Part shown: piece after piece, positions 1 to 5,089 of the stretch | How the letters are laid out: every line of letters begins with the position of its first letter | Numbering within the stretch: the stretch's first letter is position 1 | Source of the DNA: an uncultured Bacteroidales bacterium | GTDB lineage: Bacteria > Bacteroidota > Bacteroidia > Bacteroidales > P3 | Assembly: GCA_947177845.1 (NCBI GenBank) | Contig: CAMWVZ010000025.1 | Span: forward strand, 1-10,185 | DNA length: 10,185 bases | Direction of reading: 5' to 3' | Notes under the pieces: generated by a model | What the model saw: only the letters and a program-made list of their open reading frames with translations | Databases searched by the model: none | What the model was told of the DNA's origin: nothing | Translations under genes and position numbers: made by a program

Positions 1-1163
1 TCTTTCGCGAGCCAAAAGCGGTAGGTGTGCATACGGTTCACATCCCCTGCGGGAATTTGCAGCAGGGCGTCCTGCGTCAGCAATGCATCGGGAGCGCCCC
101 CGTAAACGGGAACAATCTTGAGATGGGCATTGACGGCCACACCTGTATTTGTCGAAATCTTTATTAATATATGGGGACGAGCGAAATCCAGAACCGCATC
201 GGGGTCGGTGAACATATCGGGCATCTGTCCGAGTTCCACCGAAAGCCTTTGCGGAGGTATGGAAAGCGAGAAATGACCTTTCACGCGGCTCGGTTCCAAA
301 TCCACCACCGAATAAAGCACCTTAGACTGCAACGTAACTTCCGTGGCCGACTCGCGGGCGGAAACGTTGTCTTCTTGCAGGAGGAGTTTTCCCGAAAGCA
401 CCAAAACGCTCTTATAGTGCAGTTTCCTACCCGTCATTTCCGTCTTGCTCAAATCCAAGCCGTTCAGAGGAAGGTCGAAGTAGAAACGCCCCGGCTCGTC
501 GAAACGCTGCACATGAATTTGATTATGTTCGTCCACCAACGGGTCTTCTATATGGAAATTCTCGGGAAGCTGAACAACGAGCTCGGGACGCACCCGGTCC
601 ATGTCGATTTGCGCCGCACCGACCAATTCGAAAAGCACCCGCACGCGGGTCTTCTCCACAAAGTACATATACTGCAAATCCTGCACCACTTCCGAAATAT
701 CATCGAATTCAAAGTCGAGATCGATAGTCTGATACACATCTCCCGCCACCTCGGAGGTTCGGGCAACGGCTTTCGTCGCCAAGGACGCGCCCGCCGCAGG
801 CAAGCTCATCTGCACGTCAAAATCTTTCAGCGTGCCGATAGAGTCCAATAAGAAGGCCTTGATAGGCACTTCGTCTATATTTTCCGAAATAGAGAGCGAA
901 TCGAGCGAAAGCACATACTCGCCGGCTTCGTTCACCACCAAGATATCCGAAAGCGACTCCGCGCCCAAAAGCGAGTCTATCGTGAGTCTGTCGGTAACAC
1001 CCAGCGGCAGGGAAAGGCTGTCGCCCCCCACCTGCAAGGTCAAATCCAAGGGCCTTCTCAAATTATATTCCTCGCGCACGCACGAACAGAAGAGCGCCGC
1101 TATCGCAACCGAAGCCGCCGCAACAAAAAAAATCGCTCCCCTGTGAAAATTTCTTTTTTTCAT
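1..1163 (-). CDS. Putative Bacteroidetes lipoprotein of unknown function (partial, C-terminus outside window)
   Basis: The minus-strand reading frame stays open from an ATG at 1163 to the window edge, giving 387 codons without a stop. The protein starts MKKRNFHRG, followed by a hydrophobic stretch (about residues 10-25) and Cys26/Cys28, then VREEY. This looks like a lipoprotein signal peptide; the lipid-bearing Cys is probably Cys28 (F-C-S-C), although the lipobox is imperfect. The acidic pair soon after the Cys resembles the signal that sends some Bacteroidetes lipoproteins to the cell surface (inference). Next comes a segment of the form GGDSLSLPLGVTDRLTIDSLL and later NEAGEYVLS. From memory this pattern recurs in uncharacterised Bacteroidetes lipoproteins. 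The remainder alternates hydrophobic and polar residues, suggesting a beta-rich, probably repeated fold. An AAGGAG lies 5 bases before the ATG. It follows rplS after a likely terminator and is probably its own unit. No function can be assigned. Confidence 0.85.
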   Translation of the reverse strand, partial: MKKRNFHRGAIFFVAAASVAIAALFCSCVREEYNLRRPLDLTLQVGGDSLSLPLGVTDRLTIDSLLGAESLSDILVVNEAGEYVLSLDSLSISENIDEVPIKAFLLDSIGTLKDFDVQMSLPAAGASLATKAVARTSEVAGDVYQTIDLDFEFDDISEVVQDLQYMYFVEKTRVRVLFELVGAAQIDMDRVRPELVVQLPENFHIEDPLVDEHNQIHVQRFDEPGRFYFDLPLNGLDLSKTEMTGRKLHYKSVLVLSGKLLLQEDNVSARESATEVTLQSKVLYSVVDLEPSRVKGHFSLSIPPQRLSVELGQMPDMFTDPDAVLDFARPHILIKISTNTGVAVNAHLKIVPVYGGAPDALLTQDALLQIPAGDVNRMHTYRFWLAK

Positions 1164-1168
1164 AAACG

Positions 1169-1186
1169 CTCCTTATATTAATAAGG
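1169..1186 (-). promoter_or_regulatory. Shine-Dalgarno of the lipoprotein gene inside a small hairpin
   Basis: On the minus strand CCTTAT-TAAT-ATAAGG (1186 to 1171) can form a 6-bp hairpin. The AAGGAG ribosome-binding site (1174 to 1169) shares its AAGG with the hairpin's 3' arm. The 5' arm overlaps the last bases of the terminator-like stem at 1183-1217, so the two structures cannot form together. Whether this controls translation is inference. Confidence 0.35.
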
Positions 1187-1217
1187 GGCGTCTCCATTTT
1201 CCATGAAAACGCCCCTT
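1183..1217 (-). terminator. Probable transcription terminator after rplS
   Basis: A perfect 9-bp inverted repeat, AAGGGGCGT and ACGCCCCTT (1209-1217 and 1183-1191), with a 17-base loop lies 21 bases past the rplS stop. The loop itself contains a short TTTTC/GAAAA pairing. The sequence after the stem on the minus strand is ATTAATATAAGG, A/T-rich but without a true T-tract, so intrinsic termination may be partial. Its place between rplS and a lipoprotein gene with its own ribosome-binding site fits a transcription-unit boundary. Confidence 0.5.
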
Positions 1218-1238
1218 GAAATCATCGGAACCCGCAGT

Positions 1239-1592
1239 TTAGAAACGACGTTCTTTGATACGGGCCTTCTTGCCGGTGAGTTTACGCAGGTAGAAGATAC
1301 GGGCGCGACGAACCACACCGCGTTTGTTCACTTCCACCTTTTCGATAAAGGGAGAGTTGACGGGGAAAATTCTCTCCACGCCAATGTTACCCGACATTTT
1401 GCGAACGGTGAAGGTAGCGGTGGTGCCGCTGCCCACACGTTGCAAAACCACACCCTGAAACTGCTGGATACGTTCCTTGTTTCCTTCCTTAATCTTGTAA
1501 CTTACGGTTATCGTGTCGCCGGCCTTAAAGGCGGGCAATTCATTGCTCTTTGTGAGGGTATCGACAAATTGCATCAATGCCGGTTTACTCAT
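1239..1592 (-). CDS. rplS: 50S ribosomal protein L19
   Basis: This 117-residue protein has the usual length and full sequence character of bacterial L19, a large-subunit protein at the interface with the 30S subunit. Visible family hallmarks are the N-terminal helix ending in LPAFKAGDTITV (about residues 19-30), the KIKEGNKERIQQFQGVVLQR segment (about 33-52), the VRKMS-GNIGVERIFPVNSPFIEKVEV core and the basic RRARIFYLRKLTGKKARIKER end. The ATG at 1592 gives the normal start; no clear Shine-Dalgarno precedes it, which is common in this phylum. It lies 54 bases after rplT on the same strand with no terminator seen between them, so it is probably read with infC-rpmI-rplT. In enterobacteria rplS sits instead with rpsP-rimM-trmD. 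Confidence 0.98.
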   Translation of the reverse strand: MSKPALMQFVDTLTKSNELPAFKAGDTITVSYKIKEGNKERIQQFQGVVLQRVGSGTTATFTVRKMSGNIGVERIFPVNSPFIEKVEVNKRGVVRRARIFYLRKLTGKKARIKERRF

Positions 1593-1646
1593 GGTGATAA
1601 AATATTTCTGTATTATCTATTCCGTTTATTATTCAAACTTCAACCC

Positions 1647-1991
1647 CTATTTCACGCTGTCTACCACGGCTTTGAAAGCTTCGGGGTGATTCATGGCCAA
1701 GTCGGCCAACACCTTGCGGTTAAGGTTGATGTTCTTCTGGTGAAGCTTGCCCATAAAAGCCGAGTACGACATCCCGTAAGGACGGATACCCGCGTTGATA
1801 CGCACAATCCACAAGTTGCGGAAGCTTCTCTTTTTGGCCTTACGGTCGCGATAGGCATACTGCAAGCCTTTTTCAAGAGAGTTCTTGGCAACGGTCCACA
1901 CATTTTTTCTGCGTCCGAACTGACCGCGGGTCAGTTTCATGATCTTTTTTCTGCGAGCCCTTGCGGCTACGACATTGACTGATCTTGGCAT
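1647..1991 (-). CDS. rplT: 50S ribosomal protein L20
   Basis: This 114-residue protein is a complete L20, an early-assembly protein that binds 23S rRNA. It has the very basic N-terminal extension beginning MPRSVNVVAARARRKKIMK, the GQFGRRKNVWTVAKNSLEKGLQYAYRDRKAKKR helix region (about residues 23-55), the RNLWIVRINAGIRPYGMSYS signature (about 58-77) and the helical C-terminal domain ending in NRKVLADLAMNHPEAF. In E. coli and Bacillus, L20 represses its own operon by binding leader RNA that mimics its rRNA site. Here a 129-base gap with an interrupted stem-loop at 2008-2048 lies directly upstream, a candidate for such control (inference). No Shine-Dalgarno is evident; the stretch before the ATG is A-rich. 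Confidence 0.98.
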   Translation of the reverse strand: MPRSVNVVAARARRKKIMKLTRGQFGRRKNVWTVAKNSLEKGLQYAYRDRKAKKRSFRNLWIVRINAGIRPYGMSYSAFMGKLHQKNINLNRKVLADLAMNHPEAFKAVVDSVK

Positions 1992-2007
1992 CTTTTTCTG
2001 TTTTTTG

Positions 2008-2048
2008 TATGAGCGCTTCCTTTTTCGGAGGAAGACTTCATGCTCATA
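2008..2048 (-). promoter_or_regulatory. Interrupted stem-loop in the rpmI-rplT gap (candidate L20 control element)
   Basis: On the minus strand TATGAGC (2048-2042) pairs with GCTCATA (2014-2008). Inside it CTTCCT (2034-2029) pairs with AGGAAG (2021-2016). An asymmetric internal loop (7 bases against 1) separates the stems, and the terminal loop is CCGAAAA. The structure ends 16 bases before the rplT ATG and is followed by A-rich sequence, not T-rich, so it is unlikely to be an intrinsic terminator. The rest of the 1992-2120 gap holds no gene that I can see. Control by L20 or processing is inference from how this operon is regulated elsewhere. Confidence 0.45.
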
Positions 2049-2120
2049 AGCAATTTATAATTCCCGAAAACTTCTCTCGCGCCCCCGGGCTACGGCACGT
2101 CTTGCATACAGGCTTCTCCC

Positions 2121-2315
2121 TTAGAATTTGAGCATATCGCGAACAGCCGGCATATTGGCCTTTTCCACGATAGCACTCTTGGTGAGATTACGTTTGCGCT
2201 TGGTGCTCTTCTTCGTCAGAATGTGACTTTTGTAAGCATGCGCACGCTTAATCTTGCCTGTTCCGGTGAAAGAAAAACGCTTCTTTGCAGCGGATTTTGT
2301 CTTTTGTTTAGGCAT
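2121..2315 (-). CDS. rpmI: 50S ribosomal protein L35
   Basis: This 64-residue, very basic protein matches L35 in length and sequence. It starts MPKQKTKSAAKKRFSFTGTGKIKR, then AYKSHILTKKSTKRKRNL, and ends with a short hydrophobic stretch (MPAVRDMLKF). L35 binds 23S rRNA in the large subunit. The ATG at 2315 lies 16 bases after the infC stop with no strong Shine-Dalgarno, so translation may depend on coupling or an A/U-rich leader. Its position between infC and rplT is the classical bacterial order. The downstream gap to rplT (129 bases) is unusually long for such a tight operon. Confidence 0.97.
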   Translation of the reverse strand: MPKQKTKSAAKKRFSFTGTGKIKRAHAYKSHILTKKSTKRKRNLTKSAIVEKANMPAVRDMLKF

Positions 2316-2331
2316 ATTGGTTAATATTGAG

Positions 2332-2955
2332 TTAATTGTTTTCTACTGCGGGTTGTTCGGGAGCGGGTGCCTGCGCCTTCTTGTTGCCGCCCGTAGCCTT
2401 CACGGGCTGAATCATCATCATCATCCGCTTGCCTTCCAGCTTCGGCATACTTTCGGGCTTGCCGTACTCCAAAAGCGCCTCGGCAAACTTGAGCAACATC
2501 ACTTCGCCTTGTTCCTTATAAACAATGGTCCGTCCCCTAAAGAACACATCCACCTTCACTTTCGAGCCCTCCGACAAGAACTTCTTGGCGTGGTTGAGCT
2601 TGAAATTGAAATCGTGGTCGTCGGTCTGAGGCCCCAAACGGATTTCCTTCACCACAATCTTGGCACTGCGCGCCTTGATTTCTTTCTGCTTGCGCTTCTG
2701 TTCGTAAAGGAACTTCTGATAGTCGATAATCTTGCACACCGGCGGGTTGGCCGCAGGCGAAATCTCCACAAGATCCAAGCCCTTGTCCTCGGCCAGATGC
2801 AAGGCATCCTTGAGGGCAAGAATTTGCGATTCGACATTTTCGCCCACTACACGCACCATAGGCGCCACGATACGGCGGTTGATGCGGTGTTCGGGCTCTT
2901 TCTTCGCGGGCTGACGCATTCCGCGAAAATTATTGCGGTTGTTTGGGATAGCGAT
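2332..2955 (-). CDS. infC: Translation initiation factor IF-3, probable AUC start
   Basis: IF-3 binds the 30S subunit, checks start codon and initiator tRNA, and blocks 50S joining. The N-domain (HRINRRI, VRVVGENVE, DLVEISPAANPPVCKIIDY), the linker with FLYEQKRKQKE, and the C-domain (KEIRLGPQTDDHDF, KVKVDVFFRGR, LEGKRM) are all present, followed by a low-complexity Ala/Pro/Gln tail. The first in-frame ATG is at 2919 with no good ribosome-binding site. An in-frame ATC at 2955-2953 has a perfect AGGAGG (2969-2964) exactly 8 bases upstream. An in-frame TAG overlapping that AGGAGG closes the frame further upstream. I therefore choose ATC, giving 207 residues with added N-terminus MAIPNNRNNFRG. 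IF-3 genes in other bacteria use AUU or similar rare starts so that IF-3 can repress its own translation. If the ATG is the start, the protein has 195 residues. thrS, often upstream of infC, is not here. Confidence 0.95.
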   Translation of the reverse strand: MAIPNNRNNFRGMRQPAKKEPEHRINRRIVAPMVRVVGENVESQILALKDALHLAEDKGLDLVEISPAANPPVCKIIDYQKFLYEQKRKQKEIKARSAKIVVKEIRLGPQTDDHDFNFKLNHAKKFLSEGSKVKVDVFFRGRTIVYKEQGEVMLLKFAEALLEYGKPESMPKLEGKRMMMMIQPVKATGGNKKAQAPAPEQPAVENN

Positions 2956-2963
2956 GGCTTTGT

Positions 2964-2969
2964 CCTCCT
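2964..2969 (-). promoter_or_regulatory. Strong Shine-Dalgarno (AGGAGG) of infC that decides an ATC start
   Basis: AGGAGG on the minus strand is separated by 8 bases from an in-frame ATC. It is the best ribosome-binding site in the window, in a phylum where such sites are generally weak. It would have no purpose 44 bases ahead of the ATG at 2919. This supports initiation at the ATC codon. Confidence 0.7.
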
Positions 2970-3007
2970 ATATTTGTTAAAAAATATTTTTTGCCCAAAA
3001 TGGCCTG

Positions 3008-3040
3008 CAAAGATAATGAAAAAAATAACATGGTAAAATC
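3008..3040 (-). promoter_or_regulatory. Probable promoter of the infC-rpmI-rplT(-rplS) operon
   Basis: TATCTTTG on the minus strand (3015 to 3008) matches the Bacteroidetes -7 consensus TAnnTTTG exactly. About 20 bases upstream lies GATTTTAC (3040-3033), whose TTTT partly resembles the -33 TTTG. Transcription would start near 3001 and leave a leader of roughly 45 bases before the ATC start of infC. The leader includes the 14-base palindrome at 2979-2992. Confidence 0.6.
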
Positions 3041-3069
3041 CCCCGTGGAATATGACAGCCCCGTCCCGT

Positions 3070-3099
3070 TTTGCCGTTTAAAAAATATTCGTAATTTAG
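3070..3099 (+). promoter_or_regulatory. Candidate promoter of tRNA-Ser and the exb operon
   Basis: TTTG at 3070-3073 and TAATTTAG at 3092-3099 are 18 bases apart. They approximate the Bacteroidetes -33/-7 arrangement, with one mismatch in TAnnTTTG. Transcription would begin near 3105 and give a leader of about 80 bases before the tRNA. The leader contains a GCCCTC/GGGGGC hairpin (3101-3118) at its start and three GCGGAA repeats. No better promoter is seen between the tRNA and exbB. Confidence 0.4.
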
Positions 3100-3135
3100 C
3101 GCCCTCTTTGACGGGGGCATCTGTGTGCTCCGTAG

Positions 3136-3166
3136 GCGGAACAGTCTGCGGAACGCTTGCGGAAAC
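3136..3166 (+). repeat. Three spaced GCGGAA(A)C repeats upstream of tRNA-Ser
   Basis: GCGGAAC at 3136-3142, GCGGAAC at 3148-3154 and GCGGAAAC at 3159-3166 start 12 and 11 bases apart, close to one helical turn. They lie 17 bases before the tRNA. They could be a protein-binding array or part of the tRNA leader; a chance origin is possible because each unit is short. Confidence 0.4.
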
Positions 3167-3183
3167 CCGTCATATATAATAAA

Positions 3184-3271
3184 GGAGAGGTGGCCGAGTG
3201 GTCGAAGGCGCACGCCTGGAAAGTGTGTAAGCGTCAAAAGCGCTTCCAGGGTTCGAATCCCTGTCTCTCCG
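3184..3271 (+). tRNA. tRNA-Ser (anticodon GGA)
   Basis: An 88-base cloverleaf can be drawn. The acceptor stem GGAGAGG pairs with TCTCTCC (one G-T). The D-arm region is TGGCCGAGTGGTCGAAGGC. The anticodon stem CACGC pairs with GTGTG around loop CTGGAAA, so the anticodon is GGA and reads UCC and UCU. A long variable arm typical of serine tRNAs follows, then a CAGGG/CCCTG T-stem with loop TTCGAAT and a G discriminator. The 3' CCA is not encoded (GCTTAA follows) and must be added after transcription. There is no terminator before exbB, which begins 26 bases later. Confidence 0.97.
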
Positions 3272-3297
3272 CTTAAAAACAAAAAAGTTTAACTACC

Positions 3298-4113
3298 ATG
3301 AAAAAACTGATTGCAACCCTTTTTGCAGGAGCCGCCTTGCTTTTTGGCTCGGCTCTTATGGCGCAGGATGCCGCTGTCGCAACCGAAGCCGCGCAAACTG
3401 ATACTACGGTCGTAGCCGAAGAGCAAACCGAAGAAACCGCTCTCGCCGTTGCTCCCGCCGAAGAAAAAGTTGTAAGGAAATCTTTCCACCAAGCTCTCAA
3501 GGAAAAATTCATTCAAGGTGGTGCGGGCTGGATGACCCCTATCCTCCTCGTCCTCATTTTGGGTCTTGCCCTCGTATTCGAAAGAATCATCTATTTGAAC
3601 ATGGCTCAGACCAATACCGAAAAGCTTTTGCAGCAGGTTGAAGAAGCCTTGCAAAAAGGCGGTATTCCCGCTGCCAAGGAGGTTTGCCGCAACACCCGCG
3701 GCCCCGTGGCCAGCATCTTCTACCAAGGTTTGGAACGTGCCGACGAAGGCGTGGACATGATCGAGAAATCGGTTACCGCCTACGGTGGCGTTCAGTTGGG
3801 CCGTTTGGAAAAGAACCTTTCGTGGATTGCCTTCGTTATCGCCATCGCTCCTATGCTCGGGTTCTTGGGTACGGTAGTAGGTATGGTGCAGGCCTTCGAC
3901 GATATCGAAGCTGCCGGCGACATCTCCCCGACCGTTGTGGCCGGTGGTATGAAAGTGGCCTTGTTGACCACCGTATTCGGTCTTATCGTCGCCATCATCA
4001 TCCAAACATTCTACAACTACCTCAGCTCGAAAGTAGACGCGATCGTCAACAAAATGGAAGACGCTTCGATCTCCTTTATGGATTTGATCGTGAAGTATAA
4101 CCACGGCAAGTAA
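3298..4113 (+). CDS. exbB: ExbB/TolQ/MotA-family proton channel subunit with N-terminal signal peptide
   Basis: This is the large subunit of an inner-membrane motor that uses the proton gradient to energise TonB-type transport across the outer membrane. Residues 1-22 form a signal peptide (MKKLIATLFAGAALLFGSALMA, probable cut before Gln23). An acidic Ala/Glu/Thr-rich segment (about 23-60) follows. Then come a first membrane helix (about 78-98), a cytoplasmic region with the conserved KEVCRNTRGPVASIFYQGL (128-145) and two helices at about 174-200 and 219-243. The family signature APMLGFLGTVVGMVQAF spans 184-200, and ALLTTVFGL lies in the last helix. E. coli ExbB (244 residues) lacks a cleavable signal peptide, whereas this extended form is usual in Bacteroidetes. 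It is first in an operon with a small membrane protein and two ExbD genes, directly after a tRNA. No clear Shine-Dalgarno is present. A TolQ-like role cannot be excluded. Confidence 0.95.
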   Translation: MKKLIATLFAGAALLFGSALMAQDAAVATEAAQTDTTVVAEEQTEETALAVAPAEEKVVRKSFHQALKEKFIQGGAGWMTPILLVLILGLALVFERIIYLNMAQTNTEKLLQQVEEALQKGGIPAAKEVCRNTRGPVASIFYQGLERADEGVDMIEKSVTAYGGVQLGRLEKNLSWIAFVIAIAPMLGFLGTVVGMVQAFDDIEAAGDISPTVVAGGMKVALLTTVFGLIVAIIIQTFYNYLSSKVDAIVNKMEDASISFMDLIVKYNHGK

Positions 4114-4161
4114 GCCGCGGATGCTCACGATTGTTTCATCTAATTAAAAAGGAGTTTGGAT

Positions 4162-4497
4162 ATGAATATAATCATCAATATCGGGATGTTTTTGGTGTAT
4201 GCCCTCTTCATCCTCGGCATTTTGGCGGCGGTGGGCTTCTCCATCTACCAATTCATAGGCAACGTCAAGCAGAGCAAAACCGCTCTTTACGGTATCTTGG
4301 CTTTGGTGGTGATTTTCCTCATCGCCTACTTTACCGCCTCCACCACCGATGTAAGCGCGGCTGTTGTGGAAAAAGCCGGTTTGAGCCACGGCGGTGTCAA
4401 GATGTTGGGCGCCGGCATGAATGTCTTTTACATTCTTGTCGTTGCCACGCTGGGCGCGCTGGTAGGCTTCGAAGTGGCCCGATTGTTTAAAAAGTAA
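4162..4497 (+). CDS. Small three-helix inner-membrane protein of the exb cluster, unknown function
   Basis: The ATG at 4162, preceded by AAAGGAG with 7 bases of spacing, gives 111 residues. An in-frame TTG two codons earlier (4156) is a poorer start because it abuts the ribosome-binding site. The protein has three hydrophobic segments at about residues 4-30, 41-58 and 85-104. A short loop NVKQSKT separates the first two; a loop of about 25 residues (STTDVSAAVVEKAGLSHGG) precedes the last. It ends with a basic RLFKK. There is no signal peptide or catalytic motif. It sits 48 bases after exbB and 4 bases before the first exbD. A protein of this size occurs at this place in related Bacteroidetes clusters as I remember them, suggesting an accessory subunit of the ExbB-ExbD motor (inference). 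Confidence 0.9.
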   Translation: MNIIINIGMFLVYALFILGILAAVGFSIYQFIGNVKQSKTALYGILALVVIFLIAYFTASTTDVSAAVVEKAGLSHGGVKMLGAGMNVFYILVVATLGALVGFEVARLFKK

Positions 4498-4501
4498 AAC
4501 C

Positions 4502-5077
4502 ATGGCAAAGAAATCACCCACCATCAACGGGGGGTCTATGTCCGATATTTCGTTCCTGTTGTTGACGTTCTTCTTGTTGACGTCGTCTATCAACACGGAT
4601 TTGGGTATCGCGCGGAAACTTCCGCCTCCCCTTCCTCCCGATGCACCCAAGCCCGAAATCCACGACCGTAACGTGTTTAAGGTGGCCGTGAATTTCCGCG
4701 ATGAATTGCAGGTGCAGGGAAAGTTGGCCGACATAGCCGACTTGCGGGATATGGCCAAGGAATTCTTGGCAAACCCGAACAACAACCCCAAGATGTCGGA
4801 AAAGAAAATGGAAGACATTGCCGGGCTCGGACCGGTTGCCGTGTCGAAGGGTGTGGTTTCGTTGCGTAACGACCGCGGCACCTCTTACGAGATGTATGTA
4901 CGGGTTCAGAACGAACTCACGGCGGCTTTCCATGAATTGCGCGACGAACTTTCGCAGGAACGTTTCGGTATCCGCTTCAACGATTTGACCAAAGATGCCG
5001 ACATCGAGGCCATTCAGAAAGCCATACCTTTGACCATTTCCGAAGCCGAACCTACAGCGGTGGGAACCACTAAATAA
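4502..5077 (+). CDS. exbD: ExbD/TolR-family proton channel subunit, long form
   Basis: This 191-residue protein has a short cytoplasmic N-terminus, one membrane helix at about residues 15-32 (DISFLLLTFFLLTSSINT) and a periplasmic domain. The GSMSDISFLLLTFF segment carries Asp15 at the position of the proton-carrying Asp of ExbD/TolR (Asp25 in E. coli ExbD). A proline-rich stretch PPPLPPDAPKPE (41-52) follows the helix. Residues about 80-130 form an extra segment before the recognisable LRNDRGTSYEMYVRVQNELTAAFHELRDEL region, making it longer than E. coli ExbD (141 residues). It begins 4 bases after the small membrane gene, without a clear Shine-Dalgarno, and precedes a second exbD by 12 bases. 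It should work with ExbB in coupling the proton gradient to envelope transport. Confidence 0.94.
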   Translation: MAKKSPTINGGSMSDISFLLLTFFLLTSSINTDLGIARKLPPPLPPDAPKPEIHDRNVFKVAVNFRDELQVQGKLADIADLRDMAKEFLANPNNNPKMSEKKMEDIAGLGPVAVSKGVVSLRNDRGTSYEMYVRVQNELTAAFHELRDELSQERFGIRFNDLTKDADIEAIQKAIPLTISEAEPTAVGTTK

Positions 5078-5089
5078 GGAGGAAAAGCA

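Noticed and set aside
171..851. A 226-codon open frame on the plus strand opposite the lipoprotein gene
   Set aside because: The minus-strand frame is longer, starts with a signal peptide and has a ribosome-binding site. The plus-strand product has no recognisable domain.
1203..1982. A 259-codon open frame on the plus strand opposite rplS and rplT
   Set aside because: It spans two certain ribosomal-protein genes and the gap between them on the other strand. Its His/Leu-rich content is what the complement of Lys/Arg-rich coding sequence gives.
2969..2976. TATATTTG on the plus strand, an exact TAnnTTTG match pointing at the tRNA
   Set aside because: It overlaps the infC ribosome-binding site, lies over 200 bases from the tRNA and lacks a -33 element; probably chance in A/T-rich DNA.
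2979..2992. A perfect 14-base palindrome AAAAAATATTTTTT in the infC leader
   Set aside because: Such A/T palindromes are common by chance in promoter leaders; without conservation data I do not call it an operator or terminator.
2254..3036. A 260-codon plus-strand frame opposite infC and the rpmI start
   Set aside because: It is the complement of infC; the minus-strand protein matches IF-3 over its full length.
3157..3180. TTGCGG and TATAAT as a sigma70-type promoter for the tRNA
   Set aside because: The spacer is only 12 bases and the -10 box would sit 4 bases before the mature tRNA 5' end, leaving no room for a normal start.
4156..4161. TTG start two codons upstream of the ATG of the small membrane gene
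   Set aside because: It directly abuts the GGAG, leaving almost no spacing; the ATG at 4162 has ideal spacing.
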